Assembly: GCF_001886715.1 (NCBI RefSeq) | Contig: NZ_CP018082.1 | Span: 3,038,001-3,102,000 of the forward strand | DNA length: 64,000 nucleotides | Source: Nocardia mangyaensis | GTDB lineage: Bacteria; Actinomycetota; Actinomycetes; Mycobacteriales; Mycobacteriaceae | Direction: 5' to 3' | In this document: positions 45,440 through 54,877 of the stretch, in pieces | How the letters are laid out: every line of letters starts with the position of its first letter | Position numbering within the stretch: position 1 is the first letter of the stretch | Notes under the pieces: generated by a model | What the model saw: the letters and a program-made list of their open reading frames with translations, nothing else | Database searches by the model: none | What the model was told of the DNA's origin: nothing | Translations under genes and position numbers: made by a program

Positions 45440-46102
45440 TCACCGGACACTCCAGAAGTCGCGGGCGGCCCGCAGGGTACCCATCAGCGACCCCGAGACC
45501 TTGGAGACACCGTGGCTTCTCGGACGGTAGCTGATATCGCGTTCGACGACTCGCCAACCCGCCGATGCGGCACCGGCCAGTAGGGCCAGCGGATAGCCCG
45601 ATCGTGGATGCAGCGGACCCAGCCGCGCCAGCTCTGCGCGACGGACAACGCGCATCGCGGCCAGGTCGTACACCTCGAGGCCGTAGCGGCGGCGTAACCA
45701 GCTCGCCAGTATTCGGTTGCCCAGCCTGGCGTGCCACGGCCAGGCGCCGGGCACCGGCCGGCGCCGTCCCGCGACCATGGTGACCCCGGGAGTGAGATCG
45801 GCTACGAGACAAGGCAATTCGGCGGGGTTCATGGAGCCGTCGCCGTCGAGTACCGCGACCAGCTCCGTTGCCGACGCATCCACCCCGGCCTGGACGGCGC
45901 TGCCGTAGCCCGGTCTCGTTTCGGTGATCACGCGGGCGCCACCGGCCTTCGCGACGGTCGCGGTCGCGTCGGTCGAACCGTTGTCCACGACGATCACCTC
46001 GTAACCGGCCGGAATCGCCGCGAGGACGCTCGGCAGGGCACCCGCCTCGTTTCTACAGGGCAGCACGACGGTCACCCGCTGTGTGTTCTCTCCACCGTTC
46101 AC
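45440..46102 (-). CDS. Family 2 glycosyltransferase (dolichyl-phosphate mannose synthase-like)
   Basis: 220 residues with the GT-A core: VTVVLPCRNEAGALPSVLAAI at residues 10-30, VVDNGSTDATA near 38, and the metal-binding DGDGS near 86. No C-terminal membrane domain, so it is a soluble or peripheral enzyme that likely charges a polyprenyl phosphate with a sugar. The divergent membrane protein may use that lipid-linked sugar. Confidence 0.87.
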   Translation of the reverse strand: MNGGENTQRVTVVLPCRNEAGALPSVLAAIPAGYEVIVVDNGSTDATATVAKAGGARVITETRPGYGSAVQAGVDASATELVAVLDGDGSMNPAELPCLVADLTPGVTMVAGRRRPVPGAWPWHARLGNRILASWLRRRYGLEVYDLAAMRVVRRAELARLGPLHPRSGYPLALLAGAASAGWRVVERDISYRPRSHGVSKVSGSLMGTLRAARDFWSVR

Positions 46103-46216
46103 ACTTTCGACCGTAGGATCGATCCGGCGAAAACGGGCCGCTGGAACCGGTGACGAAACTGTGACGCCGCGAGTTCACGGGTGTGCGGCGCGGGTAGCGG
46201 AACATACCGTGAGGCG

Positions 46217-47614
46217 GTGCGGAATTCCACTGACCCTGCGGTGCGCCGGTCGCGGACCGGGCGTATCGATTTGTACGGCGCGCTCGGTGCCGCCATCCTG
46301 GTGGCGCTGGCTTTCGTGGTTCCTCATCTCGCGGACGACCGGTGGCGGGACAGCCTCTACGCGGCGGCTGCCCCGATCTTCGGCTCCTGGGAGCCGCATT
46401 GGGGCTGGGGTACGGGTCCGGCGATCGCGATCGGTGTACTGGTCACGGTGTACGGGCCCGGCCTCGCAGGACGAATGTCGTGGCGTTGGCTGTTGCCGGC
46501 GGTCTGGCTGACGGCACTGGCCTGGTCGTTCGCGCTGGCCATGGTGGACGGCTGGCAGCGCGGTTTCGCCGGGCGGTTGACGACCGGTCACGAATACCTC
46601 CACGAGGTCGGTGGCGTATCGAGTATCGGTGCGATGCTGCGCGGCTTCGCCGACCGGATCCTCGACTTCCAGCCCGATTCCTGGACCACCCACGTGTCCG
46701 GGCATCCACCGGGTGCGCTCCTGACGTTCGTGCTGCTGGATCGGGCGGGGTTGGGCGGCGGTACCTGGGCGGCGCTGGTGTGTACCGCAGTCGGCTGCAG
46801 TGCGGCGGTGGCGGTGGTGGTGGCGATCCGGGCGCTCGGCGCGCCGGAGCGGGCGCGCGCCGTGGCACCGTTCCTCGCGCTGGCACCGGCCGCGATCTGG
46901 CTCGCGGTCTCCGCGGATGCGCTGTTCACGGGTGTGAGCGCCTGGGCGGTCGCCTTGCTCGCCCTCGCGGTCGAGCCCGGCCGGCGCCGACCGGCGGTCG
47001 CCTTCGGAGCAGGCATCTTGTTCGGGTACAGCGTCTATCTGAATTACGGCTTGATACTGATGGCGATCCCCGCCGCCGCGGTGCTCATGCTGCGCGGTGT
47101 ACGCGGTGCGTGGCCCGCGGCGGTGGGAGCATTGACAGTGGTCGCGCTGTTCACACTGTCCGGTTTCTGGTGGCTCGACGGCTACCACCTTGTCGTCGAG
47201 CGCTATTACCAGGGCATCGCCACCACGCGGCCGGCGTCGTACTGGGTCTGGGGCAACCTGGCGGCCACCGTGTGCGCAGTCGGCCTGGCCTCGGCCGCGG
47301 GGGCCACGCGGTTGTCGGGTAATCTCGGGCTGCCGCGGTCGCCACGGTTTTCGGGAAGCGCCGCAGCGGCATTGCGTGACTGGCGCGGACGAGTCGATCC
47401 TGCCGCGTTGATGGCTGCCGCCGGCTTGCTCGCCCTGCTCGTCGCCGATATCAGCCTGCTGAGCAAAGCCGAGACCGAGCGGATTTGGCTGCCGTTCGAC
47501 ATTTGGGTGCTGGCCTGCACAGCACTGCTGCCCGTGCGGACGGCGCGGCGGTGGCTGGCGGTGCAGGTCGTAGGCACACTGCTGATAGCCCATCTGATCC
47601 TGACGAATTGGTGA
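46217..47614 (+). CDS. Polytopic membrane protein (possible lipid-linked-sugar glycosyltransferase)
   Basis: 465 residues from GTG 46217, with about ten membrane helices. The extracytoplasmic loop near residue 130 has GHEYLHEVGGV and HVSGHPPGALL, reminiscent of GT-C type glycosyltransferases, but no firm family can be named. It is divergent from the GT2 gene and overlaps the response-regulator region (its TGA lies within GTGA). A sugar-transfer role at the membrane is inferred. Confidence 0.7.
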   Translation: MRNSTDPAVRRSRTGRIDLYGALGAAILVALAFVVPHLADDRWRDSLYAAAAPIFGSWEPHWGWGTGPAIAIGVLVTVYGPGLAGRMSWRWLLPAVWLTALAWSFALAMVDGWQRGFAGRLTTGHEYLHEVGGVSSIGAMLRGFADRILDFQPDSWTTHVSGHPPGALLTFVLLDRAGLGGGTWAALVCTAVGCSAAVAVVVAIRALGAPERARAVAPFLALAPAAIWLAVSADALFTGVSAWAVALLALAVEPGRRRPAVAFGAGILFGYSVYLNYGLILMAIPAAAVLMLRGVRGAWPAAVGALTVVALFTLSGFWWLDGYHLVVERYYQGIATTRPASYWVWGNLAATVCAVGLASAAGATRLSGNLGLPRSPRFSGSAAAALRDWRGRVDPAALMAAAGLLALLVADISLLSKAETERIWLPFDIWVLACTALLPVRTARRWLAVQVVGTLLIAHLILTNW

Positions 47615-47622
47615 ATCGACCT

Positions 47623-48306
47623 ATGCGCATCCTGATTGCCGACGACGACCCGGTGGTCCGCGAGGTGGTGCGGCGTTACCTCGAACGGGACGGAATGGAA
47701 GTTGTCGAGGCGGCCGACGGCGAAACCGCGTCGGCGGCGTTGAGCGGCGATGATATCGATCTCGCGATTCTCGATCTGATGATGCCCCCACCGGACGGCA
47801 TCGCCCTGTGCTTGAGCGTCCGTGGCGGTGCCCGGCCCGATATTCCGATCATCATGCTCACCGCACTCGGCGAGGAGGACGACCGGGTGGTCGGGCTACG
47901 CGCCGGCGCCGACGACTATGTCACCAAACCGTTCAGCCCACGGGAACTGGCGCTGCGGGTGGCATCGGTGCTGCGCCGTAGCCACGCCATCGCACCGGCC
48001 GGTGAAATGGTCCTCCGGAGCGGCCCGCTCGAAGTGCGCGGTGCCGCGCGAACCGTCCACATCCGGGGAACCGTTATCGACCTGACCGCGCGGGAGTTCG
48101 ACCTGCTGGCCTTCCTGCTGGCCAACCAGCAGCGGGTATTCAGCCGCACCGAATTGCTCGCGCGGGTATGGGGCTGGACTTTCGGCGACCAGTCGACGGT
48201 TACGGTGCACATCAAGCGGTTGCGCGCCAAGCTCGGCGATGCCCACCGGATCGATACGGTGTGGGGTCGCGGTTATGCCTGGGGCCGGGTCGAGGGCGGG
48301 GCGTGA
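47623..48306 (+). CDS. OmpR/PhoB-family response regulator
   Basis: 227 residues: receiver domain 1-118 with phospho-acceptor Asp51, acidic pocket at DDD (7-9) and Lys near 101 (TKPF); winged-helix DNA-binding domain 135-225 ending in [12 protein letters not shown] and [13 protein letters not shown] at 47611 that overlaps the preceding stop is an alternative start adding four residues. Partner of the downstream kinase. Confidence 0.92.
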   Translation: MRILIADDDPVVREVVRRYLERDGMEVVEAADGETASAALSGDDIDLAILDLMMPPPDGIALCLSVRGGARPDIPIIMLTALGEEDDRVVGLRAGADDYVTKPFSPRELALRVASVLRRSHAIAPAGEMVLRSGPLEVRGAARTVHIRGTVIDLTAREFDLLAFLLANQQRVFSRTELLARVWGWTFGDQSTVTVHIKRLRAKLGDAHRIDTVWGRGYAWGRVEGGA

Positions 48307-48310
48307 AGGG

Positions 48311-49336
48311 ATGCCTGACGACACTTTCGGCCTGATCGGGCTCGCGCTGGTCGGTACCCTGCCGGTTGTCGCGGCGGGTGCCTTGACGTTGCGGCTGCTC
48401 CGGAATCGGATGCTGCGCGCGACGCTGGTGATCCTGGTCCTGATCCCAGCCCTGGCCACCTTGACGGGTTTCGTCGCAGTGAGCGGATTGATGTTCACCG
48501 ATGAGCTCGGCCGTGTCGCGGTGGTGCTCGCCGTGGTCACCGCGGTGACGGTGCCGGCGGCGGTTCTGCTCGGCCAGGCACAGGCCCGCCGGCTGGTGTG
48601 GGAGAAGCAGATGCTCGAGCAGGAGCGTGCCGCCGAGCGCTCGCGCCGGGAACTGATCGCGTGGGTCAGTCATGACCTGCGTACGCCGCTGGCCGGTATC
48701 CGTGCGATGGGCGAGGCATTGGCCGACGGTGTGGTGGACGCCGAGGCCGATATCGCGCGGTACGGGCGGCAGATCGTGCGCGACACCACGCGGCTTTCGG
48801 CGATGGTCGGCGATTTGTTCGAGATGGCGAAGATCAACGCCGGGGCGCTGCATCTACACCTGGAGCCCATCGATCTGCGCGAACTCGTCGACGAAGTGTG
48901 CGCGGCGAACGAACCGGCAGCGCGGCGCGCCCAGCTGACACTGTCAGCCCGGCAACCGCCGACCCGGATCATGGTGGCGGGTAGCGACCAGGCACTGACC
49001 CGAGTGCTCACCAATCTCGTCGGCAACGCGATCGCGCATACACCGCCCGGCGGCCGCATCGAAATCACCGCGGGTGCCGACGACGGTCAGGCATGGGCCC
49101 GGGTGGAAGATACGGGGCCCGGCATCGCGGCCGGTGATCTACCGCGGATCTTCGAGGCGGGATACCGGGGTACCGCGGCACGCTCACCCGGTGTCGGTGC
49201 GCCGTCGGGCGGCGGTATGGGTCTGGCCATCGCCGCCGGACTCCTGTCGGTGCACTCCGGAACCATCACCGCGACGAATCAGGAATCGGGCGCCCGCCTC
49301 GAGATCCGCCTGCCGCAACTGGCCGGTAGGCACTGA
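48311..49336 (+). CDS. Sensor histidine kinase with an all-membrane input domain
   Basis: 341 residues. Three hydrophobic helices (about 5-28, 36-62 and 69-92) are joined by very short loops, so there is no extracytoplasmic sensor domain. HisKA follows with phospho-acceptor His121 in [10 protein letters not shown], then an ATP-binding domain ([33 protein letters not shown]). Such kinases sense hydrophobic ligands, membrane state or partner proteins within the bilayer. Its stop is 3 bp from the convergent epimerase gene. Confidence 0.9.
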   Translation: MPDDTFGLIGLALVGTLPVVAAGALTLRLLRNRMLRATLVILVLIPALATLTGFVAVSGLMFTDELGRVAVVLAVVTAVTVPAAVLLGQAQARRLVWEKQMLEQERAAERSRRELIAWVSHDLRTPLAGIRAMGEALADGVVDAEADIARYGRQIVRDTTRLSAMVGDLFEMAKINAGALHLHLEPIDLRELVDEVCAANEPAARRAQLTLSARQPPTRIMVAGSDQALTRVLTNLVGNAIAHTPPGGRIEITAGADDGQAWARVEDTGPGIAAGDLPRIFEAGYRGTAARSPGVGAPSGGGMGLAIAAGLLSVHSGTITATNQESGARLEIRLPQLAGRH

Positions 49337-49339
49337 CGC

Positions 49340-50398
49340 TCACCAGGCCGGCGCGCCCGCACCGGCGGTGGCGCGTAGCGGCGAATGGGCAAATTCGGCC
49401 AATCCGGGCTCGGGGCCGATTGAGGCGGTGAATCCGAGGAGCTGATGCGCGCGTTCCGGGCTGGCGACGATATGGCGGACATCGCCGGGCCGGTATTCCC
49501 CGGTGACGACCGGGTCGGGACCGGAGTGTGCCGCGGCGAGTAGCCTGGCGACCTCGCCGATGGCGATGGGCCGTCCCGAGGCGATATTCAACGCGACGAA
49601 CCCTTGCATCGGGCGCTCGGCGGCGGCGAGGTTGGCCGCGGCGATATCGCGGACGTGCACGAAATCGCGCATCTGGCAGCCGTCCTCGAAGACCCGCGGG
49701 GACTGGCCGGCCGCGAGTGCCGAGCGGAACAGTGCGGCGACCCCGGAATACGGTGTGTCCCTAGGCATTCCGTCGCCGTACACGTTGTGATATCGCAGGG
49801 CGGTGACGGCAGACTCGGTCGCGGTTGCCCAAGCGGCGGCGTAGTGTTCCTGCGCGACCTTGCTTGCCGCGTAGAGACTGCGTGGGCGAACCGGCGTGTC
49901 CTCGCCCACCGGCTCCCAGCCGAGGGCTTCGCCGGTTTGTGGGTCACGGTGCTCGAAGAAGCCGCGGTCGAGGTCGGCCCTGATGCGCGGTGCTGGAACC
50001 CGGGATTCGAAACCGCTTGTGCAGTAGAGACCTTCGCCGTAGACCACCATGGATGACGCAAGTACGAGACGCCGACATCCCGCGCGGGTCATCGCTGCCA
50101 GCAGCACCGCCGTGCCGAGATCGTTGTGACTGGCATAGGCCGGCGCGTCCTGCGCGCTCACTCCCGCGCCGACGACGGCGGCCTGGTGACACACCACATC
50201 TATGCCGGTGAGCTGGTTGTCGAGTGCGGCAGGCACGCGAATATCGATGCGTTCGACACCTTCCGGCGGATTCACGGCCGGGCCGTGTGCGGCCGTGAGC
50301 ATCAGATCGATCGCGACCACTTCGTGTCCGGCAGCTTCCATGATGTGCCGGATATGGGACCCGATGAAGCCGGCCGCGCCGGTCAAGAGCACTCGCAT
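49340..50398 (-). CDS. NAD-dependent epimerase/dehydratase (extended SDR)
   Basis: 352 residues with the NAD motif TGAAGFIG at residues 6-13 and the catalytic YAASK near 178 (Tyr-x-x-x-Lys). The closing part (RDFVHVRDIAAANLAAAE, ASGRPIAIGEVARLL) fits nucleotide-sugar epimerases. It likely makes the activated sugar used by the glycosyltransferases nearby. Confidence 0.87.
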   Translation of the reverse strand: MRVLLTGAAGFIGSHIRHIMEAAGHEVVAIDLMLTAAHGPAVNPPEGVERIDIRVPAALDNQLTGIDVVCHQAAVVGAGVSAQDAPAYASHNDLGTAVLLAAMTRAGCRRLVLASSMVVYGEGLYCTSGFESRVPAPRIRADLDRGFFEHRDPQTGEALGWEPVGEDTPVRPRSLYAASKVAQEHYAAAWATATESAVTALRYHNVYGDGMPRDTPYSGVAALFRSALAAGQSPRVFEDGCQMRDFVHVRDIAAANLAAAERPMQGFVALNIASGRPIAIGEVARLLAAAHSGPDPVVTGEYRPGDVRHIVASPERAHQLLGFTASIGPEPGLAEFAHSPLRATAGAGAPAW

Positions 50399-50593
50399 GA
50401 GTTCGAGTCTGGCTCGGCGCTTCCGGATTTCCTAGCGAATCCGCTGCGCCGGCGCCATCGGTAATAATTCCGTCACATCTGTGGGCCCGCGAATGTCAGT
50501 GTTTGGTCACAGTTCCACGGTTCCTTGCGACAGGTTTGTGGGGAATGCTGGGAGCGCATTGCTGGAAGTGAACGAAACCACAGGGAGGCCGGA

Positions 50594-51808
50594 ATGGCGG
50601 TAACCGTTGCCGAGCGCGTTCGGCACCGCGTCGAGCGGTTCCACGGTGAGTGCGTGGCGGGGGAGTGGTGTGGCCGGTATCCGCTGCGCAGCAGGCCATC
50701 TGCGCCCGGTGACATCGTGCTGAACAGCAATGATTACCTGGCTATAGGCCGAGACCCGCGAATCGCGGCGGCAGTGTGCGCGGCGGTGCGTGACCCTTCG
50801 CCCTGGCGCGACCACAACGCACACCGGGCGCGTGCCGACCTGGAGGACGCGCTGGCCGCATACGCGTCCACGCAGACCGCGGTGCTGTGCCAATCGGGGT
50901 GGGAGGCCAATATCGGATTGCTGCAATCCATCGCCGACCGCGAAACTCCTGTGTATATCGACGCGCGCTCGCATATGTCGCTGTATTACGGGGCGCGGGC
51001 GGCGGGGGCGCCGGTGTATTCCTTCCGGCGCAATTCGCTCGATGATCTCCGCGCGTTGATCTCCTCGTACGGTCCGGGCATTATCGCGGTGGACGCCATC
51101 GACAGCACCGGAGGCAGCCGCGCCGCACTGGCTTCCTTGTGTACGGTGGCCGAGGAATCTGGTGGCCTGCTGGTCGTGGACGAATCGCATGCGCTGGGTG
51201 TCATCGGCCCGGAGGGTGCGGGCATGGTGGTGGCGCTCGGGCTCACCGACCGGGTGGCCTATCGCACCGCGAGTTTGGCCAAGGCGTTCACCGGCCGCGC
51301 GGGACTCGTACTCACCGACGATCCTCACTTCGCCGACTACTTCCGGATGCGAGCGGCGCCCGCGGTGTTCTCCTCCGCTGTGCGTGACCCCGATATCGCT
51401 GCGCTCACCGCGACGCTCGCGGTGATCACGGACGCCGCGTCGCGACGTGCCCGGCTAGAGGTGGTGGGAGTGCGAATCCGAAGAGCATTGGGAGCCATGG
51501 GTTTCGAGTTGGTGGGAGTGGCTGGTCACCTCGTATCGCTGCCGACCGGGTCCGTGTTGCATGCGATCGCGGTGCGTGACCGCCTGGAAGCCGGTGGCGT
51601 GTTCGGCTCCCTCTTCTGGCCACCCGCGACCCCCGATGAGGACACGCTGATCCGTTTCTCGCTGCACGCGGCCCTGACCGATACACAGGTCGGGCAGGTC
51701 ATCGACGCTTGCCGGGACGTCGCGGATACCTTCGGTCCGATACCGCCCGCACCGGACTCGCCTCGGCTCGTACGTTCCGAACCGGGTGTCAACCACGTTC
51801 GAGTGTGA
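50594..51808 (+). CDS. Alpha-oxoamine synthase, CqsA-like (PLP-dependent acyl-CoA condensing enzyme)
   Basis: 404 residues, fold type I. PLP-site residues are visible: Lys230 in TASLAKAF, Asp196 and His199 in VVDESHALG. Several blocks match my recollection of the CAI-1 autoinducer synthase CqsA better than biotin (BioF) or heme (HemA) enzymes: LNSNDYLA at 43-50, LCQSGWEANIGLLQSIAD near 98, TPVYID at 118-123 and GLTDRVAYRTASL near 216. Such enzymes condense an acyl-CoA with an amino-acid-derived amine to give alpha-amino ketones, precursors of alpha-hydroxyketone signals. GGGAGG precedes the ATG. No biotin genes are nearby. Confidence 0.82.
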   Translation: MAVTVAERVRHRVERFHGECVAGEWCGRYPLRSRPSAPGDIVLNSNDYLAIGRDPRIAAAVCAAVRDPSPWRDHNAHRARADLEDALAAYASTQTAVLCQSGWEANIGLLQSIADRETPVYIDARSHMSLYYGARAAGAPVYSFRRNSLDDLRALISSYGPGIIAVDAIDSTGGSRAALASLCTVAEESGGLLVVDESHALGVIGPEGAGMVVALGLTDRVAYRTASLAKAFTGRAGLVLTDDPHFADYFRMRAAPAVFSSAVRDPDIAALTATLAVITDAASRRARLEVVGVRIRRALGAMGFELVGVAGHLVSLPTGSVLHAIAVRDRLEAGGVFGSLFWPPATPDEDTLIRFSLHAALTDTQVGQVIDACRDVADTFGPIPPAPDSPRLVRSEPGVNHVRV

Positions 51809-51993
51809 TTCGAGCGGCCGGACCTACTCGCCGCAGGGAAGAAGGCCGAGTCCCGCCTTCCGTAGCTGGGCGGTTCCCGAGCCGCGTTTCGGACTACAGC
51901 CGGTATAACGAGTCGCCGGTGTCGAGTCACTCGTCCACAGTGCGTGTCCGCTGACGAGGGACGTGCCGTTTCGATCACAGAACGGACGATCTC

Positions 51994-52408
51994 ATGGCCA
52001 TCAAGACCACTCGGCGCCACGTCCTCGGGTTGCTCGCGTTGGGTCTGGCCGCCGCCTTGGCGGTCGGCCTCTACCTGTTCCAGCCCTGGCGGGGTGTTCA
52101 CCACCGTCCGGGTCGATGAGACCGCGGTTGTCGCACCGGACGGCGGAACGGTGCGCACGATCGCTTCGGGTTCCTTCCTGTCACCGGAGCATTCGACATC
52201 GGGTGCCGCGCTGCTCCAAGCGCCCGACGGCACGGTCACTCTGCGGCTCGCCGACCTGCGCACCTCCCACGGCCCCGCCCTGCGCGTATGGCTCAGCGAT
52301 CAGCCGGTGGAGCCCCGGTCTGGGTCGCAATCTCGACGACGGCAGGTGTCACATGTCGGCCGATCCGAGCCGGAACGTGACCGCACACTGTGCCGGCCGG
52401 GGCCGTAA
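51994..52408 (+). pseudogene. Membrane-anchored DM13-domain protein, frameshifted
   Basis: The ATG at 51994 opens an N-terminal anchor (RRHVLGLLALGLAAALAVGLYLF). Near 52093 the frame shifts, and the DM13 domain continues in the next frame: SGSFLSPEHSTSGAALL, then LRLADLRTSHGPALRVWLSD. After about 52305 the expected end of the domain appears only in broken form (NLDDG in another frame). DM13 domains are thought to be redox-linked. Decayed unless sequencing errors explain the shifts. Confidence 0.6.
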
Positions 52409-52464
52409 ACGTTACGCGACGACCGCTGGATCAGCGGTCGCGGAAGATCGCAGGCAGTGTGGTG

Positions 52465-52872
52465 TCAGTGACGCGCGCGGTACCACCGGCGGCCGAGATC
52501 GAAGGCCACCAGGGTCCACACGGTGCCGATCGCCACCAGCAGGCCCATCCCGAAGTTGCGGTCCAGGACGGTCGGATTCGCCGGGTTGGCGTCTTCACGT
52601 CCCACCACGGGTATCGAGAGCACGGCCAGTGTGAGGGTGCACACCGCGCCGACGGTGACCGGTGCCCACCAGCTCACGGGGAGGATGCGCCGGGCGGCGA
52701 GGCCGAGGCCGGCGCACAACGGTGCGAGTACCGCATCGTGCAGCAGGATCCCGGCGGCGAACCACCAGGCAAGCGAGATCTGATCGGCCGGGCCCAGTTC
52801 GAGCACCAGGGTCATCCCGTACCAGCCGAGCCAGATTCCGCTGAGTAGCAGCAGTACTCGTGTGGCCGTCAT
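52465..52872 (-). CDS. Small integral membrane protein
   Basis: 135 residues with four likely membrane helices (about 5-24, 35-58, 66-86 and 106-125). The ATG overlaps the stop of the molybdoenzyme gene (ATGA), so it is probably an accessory membrane protein of that enzyme. No family recognised. Confidence 0.7.
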   Translation of the reverse strand: MTATRVLLLLSGIWLGWYGMTLVLELGPADQISLAWWFAAGILLHDAVLAPLCAGLGLAARRILPVSWWAPVTVGAVCTLTLAVLSIPVVGREDANPANPTVLDRNFGMGLLVAIGTVWTLVAFDLGRRWYRARH

Positions 52873-54086
52873 ACCTGCACCTCGATCGCGGAAAGCCACT
52901 TGGTCTGGAGTACACCGGGCCGGGTTGGTGCGATCAGGCGGCACGGGTAGCCATGGTCGAGGTCGAGGTCCTCGCCGTTGAGCCGGAGCGCGACCAAGGT
53001 CGCCGAATCGACGACATGGGTCTCCGGTAGCAGTGAGCGGTTGTAGAGCCCGCTGGGTTCGAGCGAACGGAATTCGACGTCGCCGCCGCGGTATTCGCCC
53101 ACCGCGGCGAGCAGATCCCGCACCCGGATACCGGACCAGTGTGCCGAAGCGCTCCAGCCCTCCACACACGCCAGCGGAATCTCGGCTTCGGTCTGGGGCA
53201 GGGCCACCAGTTCGGCGTAGGTGAACCGGTGTGTCCGGTCGCCCACGATGATTTGCAGGCGGTACCCGGCAGACCGGGCCAGCTCCGACACGCCGGCCTC
53301 GTTCGCCGTGCGATTCACCGGGAGCCCCTGCGGCCCGTCGCCGCTACGCGGTGCGAGGACCGAGATCCGGCGAAGTATCGGCACCGTCTGCCCGGCGATT
53401 GCCACCCCGGCGACGACGGCCGCGGCGCCGGCGGCGACGAGCACGCTGCGGCGGCCGGCGATACCGGCCTCGTCCGGCGGCGATCCCGCGGTCGATGTGT
53501 CCGGCCGGGCGAGCGCGGAACGTACTACCGGGAGTTTGACCGCGAGATGGACGGCGAGCGCGCCGAACGAGACGAAGGCCATCGCGTAGTGGGTGGTGGT
53601 GAAGAAGAACTTCCAGGGATAGAACTGGGCCGTATTGAACAGGCCGGTGATCAGCTGGAAGATCATCGACCCCACGAGTACGGCGATGGAGCCGCGTTCG
53701 AGCAGGTGCAGCGGGTTCCCGATGAGGGGGCGCGCGAACAGGCGCGGGAATACCGCCCACAGCTTCACCAGCAGTAGCGGAATCGCCACCACCCCCGCCA
53801 CCACATGCGCGCCCTGGGTGAACCGATACAGCCAGACCGGGTTGGCCGGCCACCAGAACCACGCGGGCGGATGCTGGACCCAGTGGCTGATCAGTCCGGT
53901 GACGAAACAGATCGTGACGGCGATGCCGAGCGCGATGCCGACCCGGGACGCCACGGCTGCCGAACGCGCGGGCGAGATCTGTTCTGCGACGACGCCGGGT
54001 AGCAGCAGCGCGGATCCGGGTGGGCTCTGTTCTCGCTCGGCAGGTGGTGGTGGCGGCGCGGGCGTGGGGCGGTTGTGCTCGGTCAT
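52869..54086 (-). CDS. Membrane-bound molybdopterin-dependent oxidoreductase (sulfite oxidase family)
   Basis: 405 residues. Residues 45-190 form four membrane helices with several His that could bind heme, like a cytochrome b561-type anchor. A further helix at 213-232 leads to the extracytoplasmic sulfite-oxidase fold, where Cys307 (IPLACVEGWS) is the molybdenum ligand. The end (GYPCRLIAPTRPGVLQTKWL) is a family signature. It fuses the parts that are separate in YedYZ. Possible role: repair of oxidised methionine or reduction of other oxides; the substrate is not predictable. Confidence 0.85.
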   Translation of the reverse strand: MTEHNRPTPAPPPPPAEREQSPPGSALLLPGVVAEQISPARSAAVASRVGIALGIAVTICFVTGLISHWVQHPPAWFWWPANPVWLYRFTQGAHVVAGVVAIPLLLVKLWAVFPRLFARPLIGNPLHLLERGSIAVLVGSMIFQLITGLFNTAQFYPWKFFFTTTHYAMAFVSFGALAVHLAVKLPVVRSALARPDTSTAGSPPDEAGIAGRRSVLVAAGAAAVVAGVAIAGQTVPILRRISVLAPRSGDGPQGLPVNRTANEAGVSELARSAGYRLQIIVGDRTHRFTYAELVALPQTEAEIPLACVEGWSASAHWSGIRVRDLLAAVGEYRGGDVEFRSLEPSGLYNRSLLPETHVVDSATLVALRLNGEDLDLDHGYPCRLIAPTRPGVLQTKWLSAIEVQV

Positions 54087-54224
54087 TCGGGCTGCTCCAT
54101 TCGGGTGGTGTCACGCGGTAGCCGATCGGCACCATTGGTCGGCAACTACTCGTATCGACCCCGGACCCGCCCGATTCGTTACGCGCCTCGGCGATCCGAT
54201 TCCGTCTCGAAGGAAGCACCGGCC

Positions 54225-54445
54225 ATGACCCTCCCCACCCCATCGCGCCCTCGTACGAAGGCACACCGGAGTTCAACGGGTGCCTCGCCCGGACGGCGTC
54301 CGCCGCTCTGCGTGATCCCTTGGTAATCTCCCGGATTCGGCTGCGCGATACAGCTCCGGGATCCCCGGTTGTGCACGTCCCCCCCGACTCGGCGCCGACC
54401 GCCGGGCCGGACAGCGAGCCCTTCGACCCCGAAGCTTTTCGATGA
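54225..54445 (+). pseudogene. Frameshifted small gene of unknown function
   Basis: GAAGGAAG and an ATG at 54225 start a frame (MTLPT) that soon becomes implausible. One base over, a coding-like frame continues from about 54239 (APSYEGTPEFNGCLART, then DPLVISRIRLRDTAPGSPVV) to a TGA at 54443. A one-base deletion near 54238 would explain this. No family recognised. Confidence 0.4.
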
Positions 54446-54539
54446 AATAGTCGGTCGGACAGGGCATCGAGTGCTCGAGACGGCGCGTATCGAGGAGAAC
54501 AGGGTGGGCCGCGACAGCCTCGTCATGGCGGTGCGGACG

Positions 54540-54877
54540 ACGGGCAACCTGTCGAGTCGGGCCGGTTTCGTGCGGCCGATGATCCCTATCCGGGCCATTG
54601 GCGGGCCGGCCACGAACCGCAGCGGTGGTCGGAACCCGAGTAGGCCGCCGAACGTGCCGAGATCATGCGCGTGGTCGGACACGCGCTGTCCGGCCTTCCC
54701 GAGCGGAGCCGGGTCCTGCTCGTGCTGCGCGATATGGAGGGCTACTCCTCCGCCGAGGTTTGCGAGCTGCTCGACATCTCGCCCGGCAACCAGCGAGTTA
54801 TCCTGCATCGTGCCCGAGCAGTCGTGCGTGGAAGACTGGAGAGGTATTTCGGCGCGACCGAGGAGGTGCAGCGATGA
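54540..54877 (+). pseudogene. Decayed ECF sigma factor, paralogue of the gene at 44.1-44.7 kb
   Basis: The linker motif DDPYPGHWRAGHEP (near 54575) and an intact region 4 (LPERSRVLLVLRDMEGYSSAEVCELLDI, then NQRVILHRARAVVRGRLERYF) match the sigma factor at 44.06-44.72 kb. A TAG interrupts the linker at about 54630 and region 2 is missing. An internal ATG at 54665 could still give a 70-residue region-4 peptide. The stop overlaps the anti-sigma start (ATGA). Confidence 0.7.

Noticed and set aside
46175..47593. 472-codon minus-strand frame opposite the membrane protein
   Set aside because: Low-complexity Gln/Arg/Gly composition; the plus strand has regular membrane helices.
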